NCBI RefSeq assembly: GCF_003026475.1
Contig: NZ_PYMC01000003.1
Coordinates: 186,001-250,000 of the forward strand
Length of the DNA: 64,000 bases
From: Photobacterium lipolyticum
GTDB taxonomy: Bacteria; Pseudomonadota; Gammaproteobacteria; Enterobacterales; Vibrionaceae
Direction of reading: 5' to 3'
The notes beneath the pieces are model-generated. The model ran no database searches and was not told the origin of the DNA. It saw only the letters and a program-made list of their open reading frames with translations. Shown piece by piece: positions 51,880 through 62,160 of this stretch. The translations under genes were made by a program, and so were the position numbers. Within the stretch, counting starts at the first letter, position 1. The number at the start of each line of letters is the position of its first letter.

Positions 51880-53309
51880 TGGATCGCAAAACTGTACACA
51901 GTGTCGGTATCGATATCGGGACCACCACCACGCAGGTGATTTTTTCTAACCTTACGGTGGTTAACCGTGCGCCTGCGTCACAGGTGCCAGTGTATGAATT
52001 TGTTGACCGCGAAATTAGCTATCAGAGCCCGGTATCGTTCACCCCTATCGATCACAACGGCATGATAGATTCGGTGGGTTTACGTCAGTTTATCGACCAG
52101 CAGATTGAGTTAGCCGGATTTTCTTCGCAAGGGGTTGAAACGGGCGCCATTATTATTACCGGTGAAACCGCGAAAGCCCATAATGCGCGTGACGCCATCA
52201 TGGATTTATCGCACCAATTAGGTGACTTTGTGGTCGCCACCGCGGGCCCTAATCTGGAATCGGTTATTGCGGGCCGCGGCAGTGGCGCACAAGAATATTC
52301 ACAGCAAAACCACCTTAAAGTGATGAACATTGATATTGGTGGCGGCACTTCTAACTATGTGATTTTTGACTGCGGGCGAGTGGTCGATACCGCGTGTCTG
52401 AATATCGGCGGTCGCTTGATCGAACTGAATCCGCAAGGTGGTATCAGTTATGTCCATAAACCGGCTATAGCGGTTATTCAGGATCTGTTTGGTGAGGCGC
52501 TGCATCCGCGTCAGATCACGGCTGATCATATCAACCGTATTGTTACACGCATGGCCGATCTGATTGTTGAGCTGATTAACGGCAAGATAACAAAGCTTGC
52601 AGCGTATTTGTTGCAAACCCCGGAGTTGAAAGCGATTGCTGACATTGACGCCATTTTCTTAAGTGGGGGGGTAGGCGAGTGTTTTTATCAGCAGCAACAA
52701 CAGCCACTCGAACTGACTCAATTTGGCGATTTAGGTCCGTTGTTAGCCCGGGCGTTATTACGCCATAAAGGGTTAGCCCACCGGGCAGTGAAAAAGCCGA
52801 ACCAGACACTGCGTGCCACGGTTATTGGTGCCGGTGCCTATTCATTAACCTTGTCGGGTTCAACCATTTGGCTTAATTCCGATGAACTGCCGTTGAAAAA
52901 TATTCCGGTGGTACACCCCGCGATTGACTGGCAGCAACCAAAGCCTGCAATTTGCGACGAGATTGTGATTGCCGCAGAACGGATGGATTTAGCGTTGGGC
53001 TGCGACCGTTATGCCATCTCACTGGATGCCACCATGCCGATCCGTTATCAGGCGGTACAGCATGCCGCGCAAGAATTGGCCCAGTTTTATCGTGACCATG
53101 GTAATCACCATACAACGGCATTGGTCATCGTGCATAACGACATCGGTAAAGCGTTAGGCATGGAATTACAACCGTTACTCACACCGCAAGCCCTGAGTGT
53201 GATTGATGAAGTAGCCACCTGTGAGGGTGACTATATCGATATAGGTAAAAGTTATTTCGGCGGGGAGATTGTCCCGTTAACCGTGAAATCACTCGCCTTC
53301 CCGTCTTAA
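51879..53309 (+). CDS. eutA: EutA, reactivating factor of ethanolamine ammonia-lyase
   Basis: A 476-aa ATPase-fold protein that swaps inactive cobalamin out of EutBC. Hsp70/actin-type motifs: VGIDIGTTTTQVIF at the N-terminus, NIDIGGGTSNYVIF near 150 and FLSGGVGECF near 260. Length as in E. coli EutA (467). It lies directly before eutBC, as in other eut operons. Confidence 0.94.
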   Translation: MDRKTVHSVGIDIGTTTTQVIFSNLTVVNRAPASQVPVYEFVDREISYQSPVSFTPIDHNGMIDSVGLRQFIDQQIELAGFSSQGVETGAIIITGETAKAHNARDAIMDLSHQLGDFVVATAGPNLESVIAGRGSGAQEYSQQNHLKVMNIDIGGGTSNYVIFDCGRVVDTACLNIGGRLIELNPQGGISYVHKPAIAVIQDLFGEALHPRQITADHINRIVTRMADLIVELINGKITKLAAYLLQTPELKAIADIDAIFLSGGVGECFYQQQQQPLELTQFGDLGPLLARALLRHKGLAHRAVKKPNQTLRATVIGAGAYSLTLSGSTIWLNSDELPLKNIPVVHPAIDWQQPKPAICDEIVIAAERMDLALGCDRYAISLDATMPIRYQAVQHAAQELAQFYRDHGNHHTTALVIVHNDIGKALGMELQPLLTPQALSVIDEVATCEGDYIDIGKSYFGGEIVPLTVKSLAFPS

Positions 53310-53322
53310 TAGGAGTTGTTTG

Positions 53323-54687
53323 ATGAAGTTGAAAACCTACCTGTTTGGTCAGACTTACCAATTCAGGGATGTAAAAGAAGTGCTGGCGAAGGCCTCGGAA
53401 TTGCGTTCCGGCGATGTGCTGGCAGGTGTGGCGGCTGAAACAGCTCAAGAGCGCGTTGCCGCTAAACATGTCTTGTCGGAAATGACCTTGAATGATCTGC
53501 GTGAAAATCCCGTGGTCAGCTATGAATCCGACATCATTACCCGGATCAACCAGGATAGCCTGAACCGCTCGGTATTTGAGAAAATTAAGAACTGGTCAGT
53601 CAGTGAGTTGCGTGAGTATGTATTGTCTGATGATCCGACCAATGAGGATGTTCAGCGCCTACGAAAGGGCCTGACGGCAGAGATGGTGTCTGCGGTTGCT
53701 AAATTGAGTTCAAACAGCGATTTGATGTATGGCGCTAAGAAACTGCCAGTGATCACCAAAGCTAACGCAACGGTGGGTCTGCCAGGTCGCTTTAGCTGCC
53801 GCCTGCAGCCAAACGATACTCGCGATAACGTTAACTCTATTCTGGCCCAGACATTTGAAGGTCTGACTTATGGTTGTGGCGATGCGGTGATCGGAATCAA
53901 CCCTGTTACCGACAGTGTTGAAAATACGACTCAAATGCTGAATGCCATTCAGGATGTTATCACCAAGTGGGACATTCCCACTCAGCCTTGTGTACTTGCC
54001 CACATCACCACTCAGATGGAGGCGGTACGTAAAGGAGCACCGGCAGGATTACTGTTTCAGAGTATTGCGGGATCGGAAAAAGGACTGGCTGAATTTGGTG
54101 TGAGCGTTGAGATGCTCGATGAAGCCTACGAAGTGGGCAAGCAGTATAGCAACCTGGCAGGCAACAACATGATGTACTTTGAGACCGGCCAGGGTTCAGA
54201 GTTATCAGCAGATGCGCACCACGGTGCCGATCAGATGACGATGGAAGCGCGTTGTTATGCGTTAGCCCAGCGTTATAAGCCGCATCTTGTTAACACGGTT
54301 GTTGGTTTTATCGGTCCTGAATATCTTTACAACCATCAACAGATCATCCGTGCCGGTCTTGAAGATCACTTCATGGGCAAACTGTCAGGGATGCCAATGG
54401 GTTGTGATGCCTGTTATACCAACCATGCGGATACCGACCAGAACTCGAATGAAAACCTGTTGGTGTTATTGGCTGCGGCCGGCGTGAACTTCGTGATTGG
54501 TATGCCGATGGGCGATGACATCATGCTGAACTACCAGACCACCTCTTTCCACGATACCGCGACAATTCGTCAGCTATTGAACTTACGCCCGGCGCCAGAA
54601 TTCGAAGCTTGGATGGAAACAATGGGGCTGATGGAAAACGGTCGTCTGACAGCTAAAGCGGGCGATCCATCAATCTTCTTCAAGTAA
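53323..54687 (+). CDS. eutB: Ethanolamine ammonia-lyase large subunit EutB
   Basis: A 454-aa TIM-barrel catalytic subunit that, with EutC and adenosylcobalamin, splits ethanolamine to acetaldehyde and ammonia. Seen: the substrate-binding [32 protein letters not shown] and [20 protein letters not shown] regions. ATG at 53323 (AGGAG 8-12 bases upstream) gives the family's standard length (453 in E. coli). It follows eutA by 13 bp and eutC begins ten bases after its stop. Confidence 0.97.
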   Translation: MKLKTYLFGQTYQFRDVKEVLAKASELRSGDVLAGVAAETAQERVAAKHVLSEMTLNDLRENPVVSYESDIITRINQDSLNRSVFEKIKNWSVSELREYVLSDDPTNEDVQRLRKGLTAEMVSAVAKLSSNSDLMYGAKKLPVITKANATVGLPGRFSCRLQPNDTRDNVNSILAQTFEGLTYGCGDAVIGINPVTDSVENTTQMLNAIQDVITKWDIPTQPCVLAHITTQMEAVRKGAPAGLLFQSIAGSEKGLAEFGVSVEMLDEAYEVGKQYSNLAGNNMMYFETGQGSELSADAHHGADQMTMEARCYALAQRYKPHLVNTVVGFIGPEYLYNHQQIIRAGLEDHFMGKLSGMPMGCDACYTNHADTDQNSNENLLVLLAAAGVNFVIGMPMGDDIMLNYQTTSFHDTATIRQLLNLRPAPEFEAWMETMGLMENGRLTAKAGDPSIFFK

Positions 54688-54697
54688 GGGTGTGGCA

Positions 54698-55606
54698 ATG
54701 AACGAGCAAAGAATTCAGGACATAGTAGCAACTGTTTTAGCCCAGCTTGGCGAAAACAATATCCAGCCATCGGCAATCACCAAAGTGATTGATGCAACCG
54801 CCAATGCGGCCAATCAGGCTAGTGGTCTATCGGCCGCCAGTGGCGAGTCATTGCCAGATCTGGGTGATAAGTGTTTTAAGAATTGGAACGGCATTGAGAA
54901 TGCGGCTGAACCGAAAGTCGTGGAAGATCTGATCAGCCAGACCGATGCCCGTGTGGGTACCGGCCGCACCGGTCCTCGTCCGCGTACTACGGCATTGCTG
55001 CGTTTCCTGGCCGATCATTCACGTTCAAAAGATACGGTGATCAAGAACGTTGAATCATCCTGGCTGCAAGAACGTGGCCTAATGGAAATACAAACTTGCG
55101 CCCGTGATAAAGATGAGTATCTGACTCGTCCTGATATGGGGCGTAAATTAAATGATGAGGCCAAAGCCCTGCTTAAAGCCAAATGCAAGCATGCACCTCA
55201 GGTGCAGGTAGTGCTGTCGGATGGTCTGAGCCTTGATGCCGTCACCGTGAACCATGATGAAATATTGCCTCCGTTATTGAACGGTCTGAAAAATGCCGGG
55301 TTGGATGTTGGTACGCCGTTCTTTCTCCGTTATGGCCGGGTTAAAGCACAAGATGAAATAGGCATGCTTTTAAATGCTGAAATAAACATTTTGTTGATCG
55401 GCGAACGTCCGGGGCTAGGCCAGTCTGAGTCACTTAGCTGCTATGCGATTTATAAGCCTACCGACAATACGGTTGAATCAGATCGTACCGTGATCTCGAA
55501 CATTCATGCGGGCGGTACACCACCGGTTGAAGCGGCTGCGGTTATTGTCGATCTCGTGAAAACCATGCTGGATAAGAAAGCCAGCGGTATCAACCTGAAA
55601 CGCTGA
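54698..55606 (+). CDS. eutC: Ethanolamine ammonia-lyase small subunit EutC
   Basis: A 302-aa subunit that contributes to the cobalamin site. The N-terminal helix [16 protein letters not shown] is the known kind of lumen-targeting peptide. The [14 protein letters not shown]-like loop and [27 protein letters not shown] motifs are present. Length as in E. coli EutC (295). ATG at 54698 is chosen because AAGGGTG lies before it. It pairs with eutB upstream. Confidence 0.96.
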   Translation: MNEQRIQDIVATVLAQLGENNIQPSAITKVIDATANAANQASGLSAASGESLPDLGDKCFKNWNGIENAAEPKVVEDLISQTDARVGTGRTGPRPRTTALLRFLADHSRSKDTVIKNVESSWLQERGLMEIQTCARDKDEYLTRPDMGRKLNDEAKALLKAKCKHAPQVQVVLSDGLSLDAVTVNHDEILPPLLNGLKNAGLDVGTPFFLRYGRVKAQDEIGMLLNAEINILLIGERPGLGQSESLSCYAIYKPTDNTVESDRTVISNIHAGGTPPVEAAAVIVDLVKTMLDKKASGINLKR

Positions 55607-55620
55607 TATAGGAAATAACG

Positions 55621-56277
55621 ATGGCTATCTTAGATAAAATTCAACCCTCAGTTTTAGCGACACGTGTGATCGCTTCTGTTGATCCTGTTTATAAAGAAAA
55701 ATTAGGGCTGAAGCCACACCATAACAGTATCGGTTTGATTACGGCAGACTGTGACGACGTAACTTACTGCGCCCTTGATGAAGCGACCAAAGCGGCCAAT
55801 GTCGATGTGGTGTATGCCAAGTCTTTCTATGCGGGTGCCGCGCATTCATCGGGCCCTACGTCCGGTGAGGTTATCGGTATTATCGCTGCAGATTGCCCGG
55901 CCGACATTATTGCGGGCTTAGAGCGTGCGAAAGCGTTCATTGAAGATGAAGCGGCTTTCCAATGTGCGGATGAAAGTGGTGAGTTGGCCTATTTCGCCCA
56001 CCTGGTTTCATCGACAGGGAGTTACCTGTCAGAAGAAGCCGGTGTTGAGCAAGGTGAGGCACTGGCTTACTTAATCGCCCCGCCGTTGGAAGCAATGGTG
56101 GGCCTTGATGCGGCATTGAAAGCGGCGGATGTGAAGCTGGTTAACCTGTTTGCGCCACCATCAGAAACTAACTTTGGTGGTGGTCATTTGACCGGTTCAC
56201 AAGCTGCGTGTCGTGCAGCCTGTGACGCGTTTGAGGCTGCAGTATTAGATGTCGCCCGTAATCCAATTGCGAACTAA
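55621..56277 (+). CDS. eutL: Tandem-BMC shell protein EutL
   Basis: A 218-aa pseudohexameric trimer with two BMC repeats, with a large gated central pore, binding ethanolamine in some species. Shares the family's start MAILDKIQPSVLATRVI and VYAKSFYAGAAHSSGPTSGE, FAPPSETNFGGGHLTGSQAAC. Length as in E. coli EutL (219). It follows eutC by 14 bp. Confidence 0.95.
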   Translation: MAILDKIQPSVLATRVIASVDPVYKEKLGLKPHHNSIGLITADCDDVTYCALDEATKAANVDVVYAKSFYAGAAHSSGPTSGEVIGIIAADCPADIIAGLERAKAFIEDEAAFQCADESGELAYFAHLVSSTGSYLSEEAGVEQGEALAYLIAPPLEAMVGLDAALKAADVKLVNLFAPPSETNFGGGHLTGSQAACRAACDAFEAAVLDVARNPIAN

Positions 56278-56292
56278 GTTGGGAGTGTTTTG

Positions 56293-57636
56293 ATGGATCC
56301 GTTTTTACAACAGATTCAGGACGGTGGTGTGATTGGCGCTGGTGGGGCAGGTTTCCCCACCTACGTTAAGCTCGATTGTCAGGTTGAATGGGTGCTGGCT
56401 AACGGTGCCGAATGTGAGCCGTTGCTCTATAAAGACCAGGTACTTATGCAGCGCTGGGCCAAAGAACTGTTTGGCGGCATGTTATTGGCCATGCATCAAG
56501 TGGGTGCCAGCCGTGGTGTGATTGGAATTAAAAAGAAAAATGCCGATACCATTGCGGTTTTACAAGCCTCGTTACCGGACACCATCGAATTATTACTGAT
56601 GGAAGATGTGTATCCGGCAGGGGATGAAGTCGAATTGGTTTACGAAGCAACAGGCAAACGTATTCCGTCTGGCGGCTTGCCGAAAGACATCGGTGTGATG
56701 GTCAATAATATCGAATCATTTATTAATGTGTTCCGTGCGGCACAAGGTATGCCTGTCACCGACACCATGGTTACAGTGCACGGTGAAGTACGGCAGCCTT
56801 ATACGGCGTGGCTACCTGTCGGGATGTCTTACCAACAGGCTATCGATTTAGCTGGTGGTATCACTTGTGGCGAGTTTGTGGTGGTCGAAGGCGGCCCGAT
56901 GATGGGCTCAGTCACCGAAGATTTAAGCCAGCCAGTCACCAAAGTATCGAGCGGTCTGTTGGTATTGCCACGTGAGTCCCGAATTGCACGCATTAAAACC
57001 CGCAGTGAACAAGATTTACGTCGTATCGGTAAAGCAGCCTGCGATCAATGCAGTATGTGCTCCTCAATGTGTCCTCGTGGTTTATTGGGCTACCCGATCA
57101 AGCCGCATTTAGCAATGCGCGCCTTACAAGTTTCTGGCACCAATAACTTAAGTTATGCCCTCGCGGCTCAAGCATGTAGTGGTTGTAACTTGTGCACTAT
57201 GTGGTCGTGTCCCGAGGGGTTAGATCCTAGTCGCGTATGCGGAACAACAAAGCGTGAACTGCGCGATAACAACCAGTTGATGAGTCCGCAGCAGCTACAA
57301 GCCAAAACGACGGATGTCCATCCTCTGCGTGAATACCGCGGGGTACCAACCAAACGCCTAACTCGCCGATTAGAGCTGGCTGAATACGCGTTAACGAAAG
57401 CAGCGTTTGTTGAGCTTGATAAAGCGTTAGAGGCCGATGTGTGTCAGGTCAGTATTCCATTATCGCAGCACATCGGTAAGCCCGCGATGGCAGCCGTTAA
57501 AGTCGGTGACAGCGTGGCAAAAGGCCAGCTGATTGGCAGAGCCGTACCACAAGCACTAAGTGTGTCGGTACATGCCAGCATCAGCGGAAAAGTAATTTCA
57601 GTCAGTGATGTCATTGTCATTGAGCGTGAGAAGTAA
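56293..57636 (+). CDS. PduS-like Fe-S/flavin oxidoreductase (RnfC-related)
   Basis: A 447-aa protein with the RnfC/NuoF-type N-terminal region (GGVIGAGGAGFPTYVKL, ANGAECEPLLYKDQ), an SLBB-type domain near 165-225, two 4Fe-4S clusters (CDQCSMCSSMCP and CSGCNLCTMWSCP, about 255-310) and a lipoyl-like end. This matches PduS, the cobalamin reductase of propanediol operons, and not any enterobacterial Eut protein. It may reduce cob(III)alamin or pass electrons through the shell. ATG at 56293 has GGGAG upstream. It is 15 bp after eutL and followed by a PduT-like shell gene. Confidence 0.9.
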   Translation: MDPFLQQIQDGGVIGAGGAGFPTYVKLDCQVEWVLANGAECEPLLYKDQVLMQRWAKELFGGMLLAMHQVGASRGVIGIKKKNADTIAVLQASLPDTIELLLMEDVYPAGDEVELVYEATGKRIPSGGLPKDIGVMVNNIESFINVFRAAQGMPVTDTMVTVHGEVRQPYTAWLPVGMSYQQAIDLAGGITCGEFVVVEGGPMMGSVTEDLSQPVTKVSSGLLVLPRESRIARIKTRSEQDLRRIGKAACDQCSMCSSMCPRGLLGYPIKPHLAMRALQVSGTNNLSYALAAQACSGCNLCTMWSCPEGLDPSRVCGTTKRELRDNNQLMSPQQLQAKTTDVHPLREYRGVPTKRLTRRLELAEYALTKAAFVELDKALEADVCQVSIPLSQHIGKPAMAAVKVGDSVAKGQLIGRAVPQALSVSVHASISGKVISVSDVIVIEREK

Positions 57637-57659
57637 CGGTTAAAGAAGAAGAGCTGAAA

Positions 57660-58208
57660 ATGGTAAATGCGATAGGTTGTATTGAACTTAATTCGATTGC
57701 ACGAGGTTATCTGGTGGCTGATGCCATGTTAAAAGCCGCGGATGTTGACATTCTTTTTAACCGTACGATTTGCCCAGGCAAATTCATGGTGATGATGGGT
57801 GGTGATATTGCTGCAATTAATGCGGCGGTTGAAACGGGCTTATGCGTTGGAGGCGGTGAAATAATCGATGATTTGATCATTGCCAATGTTCATCCCGACG
57901 TTTTTCCGGCTATATCAGGCACACGTGTGGTTGAACAGACTGATGCATTAGGCATTGTCGAAACCTTCTCGGTTGCTGCCATTGTTGAAGCTGCCGATGC
58001 TGCGGTGAAAGCGGCAAATGTTCAGTTGATGGAAGTTCATATGGCGATGGCTATCGGCGGTAAGGGGTTCGTGACGCTTACCGGTGATGTCGCCGCGGTA
58101 ACGGCCGCCGTTGAAGCGGCCGCAGAGAAAATTAAACACAAAGGTTTGTTAGTAGACAAGGTGGTTATTGCACAACCGCGAAAAGAGATATTAGAGGATA
58201 AATTATAG
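57660..58208 (+). CDS. PduT-like tandem-BMC shell protein with Fe-S cysteine
   Basis: A 182-aa protein with two BMC domains forming a trimer. The N-terminal repeat has NRTICPGKFMVMMGGDIAA, where the Cys near residue 39 matches the PduT cysteine that binds a 4Fe-4S cluster at the three-fold axis. The second repeat has ALGIVETFSVAAIVEAADAAVKAA. PduT is proposed to carry electrons across the shell to PduS. The pair here follows eutL in one operon. Length as PduT (184). Confidence 0.9.
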   Translation: MVNAIGCIELNSIARGYLVADAMLKAADVDILFNRTICPGKFMVMMGGDIAAINAAVETGLCVGGGEIIDDLIIANVHPDVFPAISGTRVVEQTDALGIVETFSVAAIVEAADAAVKAANVQLMEVHMAMAIGGKGFVTLTGDVAAVTAAVEAAAEKIKHKGLLVDKVVIAQPRKEILEDKL

Positions 58209-58255
58209 GGAGATTAAACAATAAGCATTAAACACACAGAACGGCATAGAGAGAG

Positions 58256-58316
58256 GGTTTAGGTTCTTATCACTAAATGGATTTGAGTAATACGTTTACT
58301 TTTAACCTAAATCCCG
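58256..58316 (+). promoter_or_regulatory. Long inverted repeat before the ethanolamine permease gene
   Basis: GGGTTTAGGTT (58256-58266) pairs with AACCTAAATCCC (58305-58316) with one extra base, with a 38-base loop. No T run follows, so it is more likely a processing site, operator or translational control than a terminator. It separates the compartment genes from the permease gene. Confidence 0.45.
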
Positions 58317-58353
58317 CACAACAAAATTATAACTCTTACTCTACAGGTGATTT

Positions 58354-59781
58354 ATGTCAGAACAATCTAATTCGTCTGATTTTGGCTCGAAAGAGTTCAT
58401 GCATCAGAGACAGTTGAAAAAAGGGGTTGCAGGGTGGATGCTGCTAGCAACACTCGGTGTTTCTTACGTAATATCCGGCGATTATGCCGGCTGGAACTTC
58501 GGTATAGCAACAGCAGGGTGGGGCGGCATGTTAATTGCTGCTTGTTTAATGGGGCTCATGTACCTCACTCTTGTTCTCTCTCTTGCTGAAATGTCAGCGG
58601 CCATTCCTACCGCAGGTGGGGGGTACAGCTTCGCTCGTCGTGTTATGGGACCGGTAGGCGGGTACGCAACTGGGCTGGCCGTTTTGCTTGAATACGCCAT
58701 TGCTCCTGCGGCGATTGTTATATTTATCGGTCAATATACCAATGCACTATTTGGCTGGGATGGACCAACCGTCTATGCCGCTTTCTATCTGGTCTTTGTG
58801 GGCATTCACTTAATCGGTGCTGGTGAAGCGTTGCGCATTATGATGGTGATCACCGCCTTAGCGGTAATTGCAATTATTGTGACGGCACTTGGCTTAATCC
58901 CTCATTTTGAAGTAAGTAACCTGTTTGATATTGCTGCTAACCCAGATGTTGCCGGAGCGACGACGTTCTTACCTCAAGGCTGGTATGGCGTATGGGCAGC
59001 TCTACCATTTGGTATGTGGTTATTCCTGGCTGTTGAAGGCGTTCCTTTGGCTGCTGAAGAAGCGAAAGATCCTAAAACGGATATGCCTCGCGGTATTATT
59101 GCGGCCATGATCTTCCTTTTGATTTCTGCTGCGATGGTGATGTTGTTGGTTCCAGGTGCTGCAGGTGCTTCCGCGACAGGTGAATATGGTGCACCGCTCG
59201 TCGATGCACTGCGTAAAGTGTACGGTCAAGACTCGATGCTGGCTAACTTTGTTAATGTCGTTGGCTTGGCAGGGTTAATTGCATCCTTCTTCTCGATCAT
59301 TTATGGATATAGCCGTCTCGTATTTGCTTTATCGCGTGCGGGTTATCTGCCTGATTTCATGTCATTAACAGGTAAGCGTAAAGTGCCTACTTGGGCGTTG
59401 GTTATTCCGGGTATTTTTGGTTTCATTGCTTCACTGACTGGTGAAGGTGACATGATGATCATGATGGCGGTATTTGGTGCTACCATTTCTTATGCACTTC
59501 AGGCGTACAGTCATATTTTATTACGTCGTCGCGAACCTGATCTTGAGCGTCCATATAAAACGCCTGGCGGTACAGTGACAGCTGGTATTGCGCTGGTCTT
59601 GTCAATTATCGCACTGAGTTCTTGTTTTGCTTATGATGCTCGCGCGGCATTATGGGCAGCAGGTCTTTATGCACTCGGTATGGCTTACTACTTTGTATTC
59701 AAACACAAAGAAGTATCAAAGCATACTGCAGAAGAAGAGTTTGCTGCTATCCTGGAAGCAGAAGCGGAGCTTGATGGCTAA
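58354..59781 (+). CDS. eat: Ethanolamine permease, APC superfamily
   Basis: A 475-aa inner-membrane transporter with about 12 helices. The start of the core, SYVISGDYAGWNFGIATAGWGG, and AAIPTAGGGYSFARRVMGP are typical of the ethanolamine permease (Eat) family. ATG at 58354 has CAGGTG upstream. It stands where eutH, the enterobacterial transporter, would be expected for function, and is 145 bp downstream of the shell genes. Ethanolamine as substrate is inferred from the family and the operon. Confidence 0.88.
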   Translation: MSEQSNSSDFGSKEFMHQRQLKKGVAGWMLLATLGVSYVISGDYAGWNFGIATAGWGGMLIAACLMGLMYLTLVLSLAEMSAAIPTAGGGYSFARRVMGPVGGYATGLAVLLEYAIAPAAIVIFIGQYTNALFGWDGPTVYAAFYLVFVGIHLIGAGEALRIMMVITALAVIAIIVTALGLIPHFEVSNLFDIAANPDVAGATTFLPQGWYGVWAALPFGMWLFLAVEGVPLAAEEAKDPKTDMPRGIIAAMIFLLISAAMVMLLVPGAAGASATGEYGAPLVDALRKVYGQDSMLANFVNVVGLAGLIASFFSIIYGYSRLVFALSRAGYLPDFMSLTGKRKVPTWALVIPGIFGFIASLTGEGDMMIMMAVFGATISYALQAYSHILLRRREPDLERPYKTPGGTVTAGIALVLSIIALSSCFAYDARAALWAAGLYALGMAYYFVFKHKEVSKHTAEEEFAAILEAEAELDG

Positions 59782-60169
59782 GATAGCTCACTCGGCATTC
59801 TCTTTGTGACTACACAAAAGAATAATGTGATTTAACAGCCACCGGCATCAGTTGGTGGTTGTTGGTTTCGTCCAAGTATTAATTCCTCAATATTCTTCAT
59901 GTAAGATCAATCGGAACTATTATTCCGATTGGTCTAGCCGCACCGCCACATCATCCCCGAAATCTTTGAACGCGACAATACAGTGCACAGGTTGCAATAG
60001 CTCAATAGACTTGCCTCAATTTTGTGCATATATGCCGTGATTGTTTCAGCATTTTGGTGCAACAAAAACAGAGTGATTTTTAATATGCCAGCTTATTAAT
60101 GGGTTAAGTGCTGGCTTGATATTTGCCTATCTGGTTAAAGATTAACTTTTTACTAAGGAAGGTCAGACA
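59782..60169. other. Gap between permease and glgC
   Basis: No gene is seen. It holds three hairpins: AACAGCCACC/GGTGGTTGTT near 59833-59863 (weak terminator for the permease), a perfect 9-bp stem CAATCGGAA-ctatta-TTCCGATTG at 59908-59931, and GCCAGC/GCTGGC at 60087-60092 with 60110-60115 just before glgC. AAGGAAGG precedes the glgC start. Confidence 0.5.
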
Positions 60170-61387
60170 ATGCAAGATACATTAGCAGTAATTTTAGCCG
60201 GTGGAGTGGGTTCTCGATTGTCGCCACTAACAGATAACAGGGCAAAGCCAGCGGTACCTTTTGGCGGTAAATACCGCATTATCGATTTTACCTTGGCAAA
60301 TTGTCTGCATTCCGGAGTGCGCCGAATACTTGTACTGACTCAATATAAGTCCCATTCGTTACAAAAACATCTACGAGACGGTTGGTCGATTTTCAACCCT
60401 GAACTTGGTGAATACATCACTAATATTCCTCCTCAAATGCGCACAGGCGACAGCTGGTATAGTGGAACTGCCGATGCCATCTTTCAGAATCTGTATCTGT
60501 TATCTCGTAGCGAAGCAAAGTATGTCGTCGTATTGTCGGGGGATCATATCTACCGGATGGATTACGCCCCTATGATTGAGCACCATAAGCAAACGAATGC
60601 CGATTTAACGGTGGCCTGTATGGAAGTGCCAGTTGAGGAAGCCAGTGAATTCGGCGTGATGGAAATTGATCAAGACCAGCGAATTGTGGCATTTACTGAG
60701 AAGCCGCAACAACCTGCAACCTTACCGGGTAACTCCGGTTGTAGTTTGGCTTCGATGGGGATTTATGTCTTTACGACCCAATTATTGATAAATGCTCTGC
60801 AAGAAGATGCGGAAAATTCATCTTCCGGCCATGATTTTGGTAAAGATATTATTCCAAAACTGCTTGAGGGGGGCAGCGTTTATGCTCATCGTTTTGGAGG
60901 ACAAGAAGGACGAGTAACACAAGACGCCTATTGGCGAGATGTTGGAACTATCGACTCATACTATCAGGCCAATATGGATTTGTTACAGCCTGTGCCCCCC
61001 GTGGATCTATATCAGTCTGACTGGTCAATCCGGACCTATGAACCTCAGCTGCCACCAGCCAGAACAGTTTCGTCAGCAACGGGAAATGAAGGTATTTTTA
61101 TCAATTCCATTATATCGAGCGGTGTAGTGATTGAAGGTGGTTCTGCGCAAAATTCAATTCTGTTCCCAAGGGTGAAAATTAAGAATGCTGCGGTGGTGAT
61201 CAATAGCATCATTTTTGAAGGGGTAGAAATAGGCGAGGGTTCACACGTGCAAAACTGCATTATTGATAAGCATGTAAAGATCCCGCCAGGAGTAGAGATT
61301 GGTATTGATGCTAAAGCTGATGCCAAGCGTTTCGATATTTCAGAAAAGGGGGTGATAGTGGTGCCATCTTCTTATCAATTTAAATAA
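60170..61387 (+). CDS. glgC: Glucose-1-phosphate adenylyltransferase
   Basis: A 405-aa enzyme making ADP-glucose, the committed step of glycogen synthesis. The N-terminal nucleotidyltransferase fold has ILAGGVGSRLSPLTDNRAKPAVPFGGKYRIIDF, split here as GGVGSRL and AKPAVPFGGKYR; the catalytic region has SGDHIYRMDY and FGVMEID. C-terminal left-handed beta-helix with hexapeptide repeats. Length is near that of Vibrio GlgC (405). Monocistronic; no other glg gene is nearby. AAGGAAGG ribosome-binding site. Confidence 0.96.
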   Translation: MQDTLAVILAGGVGSRLSPLTDNRAKPAVPFGGKYRIIDFTLANCLHSGVRRILVLTQYKSHSLQKHLRDGWSIFNPELGEYITNIPPQMRTGDSWYSGTADAIFQNLYLLSRSEAKYVVVLSGDHIYRMDYAPMIEHHKQTNADLTVACMEVPVEEASEFGVMEIDQDQRIVAFTEKPQQPATLPGNSGCSLASMGIYVFTTQLLINALQEDAENSSSGHDFGKDIIPKLLEGGSVYAHRFGGQEGRVTQDAYWRDVGTIDSYYQANMDLLQPVPPVDLYQSDWSIRTYEPQLPPARTVSSATGNEGIFINSIISSGVVIEGGSAQNSILFPRVKIKNAAVVINSIIFEGVEIGEGSHVQNCIIDKHVKIPPGVEIGIDAKADAKRFDISEKGVIVVPSSYQFK

Positions 61388-61661
61388 ATGATCATAGAAG
61401 GATATCGCTGATAGTTGGTAACAGAATTGCAAACATATTTCAACGACGTAAGTAAAGTGTTTTCGAGGTTTCATTGATGTTAATCAAATGTTCTGGGGGT
61501 ATATTTTTATTGATTTTTACGTGGAAAAAGTAAGATCAAGCGCAAATTTCCTAAAACTAAGAATACCTCTTAAACAAGTTGATCGTATAGTTAATTACCA
61601 ATGCAAACGAGTGCATTGAATGGTCAAAGCAACAGTAGTTATGTTTCTCTTAAGGACTAAT

Positions 61662-62060
61662 ATGGAAACATCAGTTGAAGCCTCAAAAAAAGAAAATGTC
61701 GTGTTTGATTACACATCGTTTTTGTCTGCATCCTGTAAGCATAAGATAACGTTTATTGATGCATTGAAAGCCCTGCTGCCTGCTTTAGAGATATCATGGA
61801 CATCGTCTCTGCCCATTGGTTTAACTGAATCTGAAAAACTCCAGATGCAGGCGCTTAAAGTGCTATCTACCAATATTAGCGATGCAAATAACATGATCCG
61901 TTTACTGCGTCTGGCCCGTTCTGAACATATAGATAACCTCCTTATTAGATTGCCTTACTCTCTGGATGAAGAGCAGTTGGCTTTAATTGAGGAGAAATCA
62001 GATTGCAGAATTAGTTTTGTCGCAGAGAATGGGGAAGCACTTAACGTCTGCATTTTGTGA
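61662..62060 (+). CDS. Hypothetical protein (132 aa)
   Basis: A soluble, mostly helical protein of unknown family. I chose ATG at 61662 (AAGGA nine bases upstream) over an open extension to 61620. The first 40 residues are Ser/Lys/Glu-rich; a Leu-rich helical part follows (LKALLPALEIS, NMIRLLRLARSEHIDNLLIRLPYS) and then a short alpha/beta end. No known motif is seen. It is followed by a strong terminator and faces the antiporter gene. Confidence 0.7.
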   Translation: METSVEASKKENVVFDYTSFLSASCKHKITFIDALKALLPALEISWTSSLPIGLTESEKLQMQALKVLSTNISDANNMIRLLRLARSEHIDNLLIRLPYSLDEEQLALIEEKSDCRISFVAENGEALNVCIL

Positions 62061-62120
62061 GATGAGTAAGCCAAAAATTATCCCGGGTGGTATTAGATGT
62101 TTGTTGTGTTCAGAAAGAGA

Positions 62121-62148
62121 AAAGCCAGTATATTTACTGGCTTTTTTT
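62121..62148. terminator. Bidirectional terminator between the small gene and the antiporter gene
   Basis: AAAGCCAGTA-tatt-TACTGGCTTTTTTT: a long stem with T run on the plus strand and A run on the left for the minus-strand gene ending at 62161. Confidence 0.9.
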
Positions 62149-62160
62149 ATAGGTTATCAG

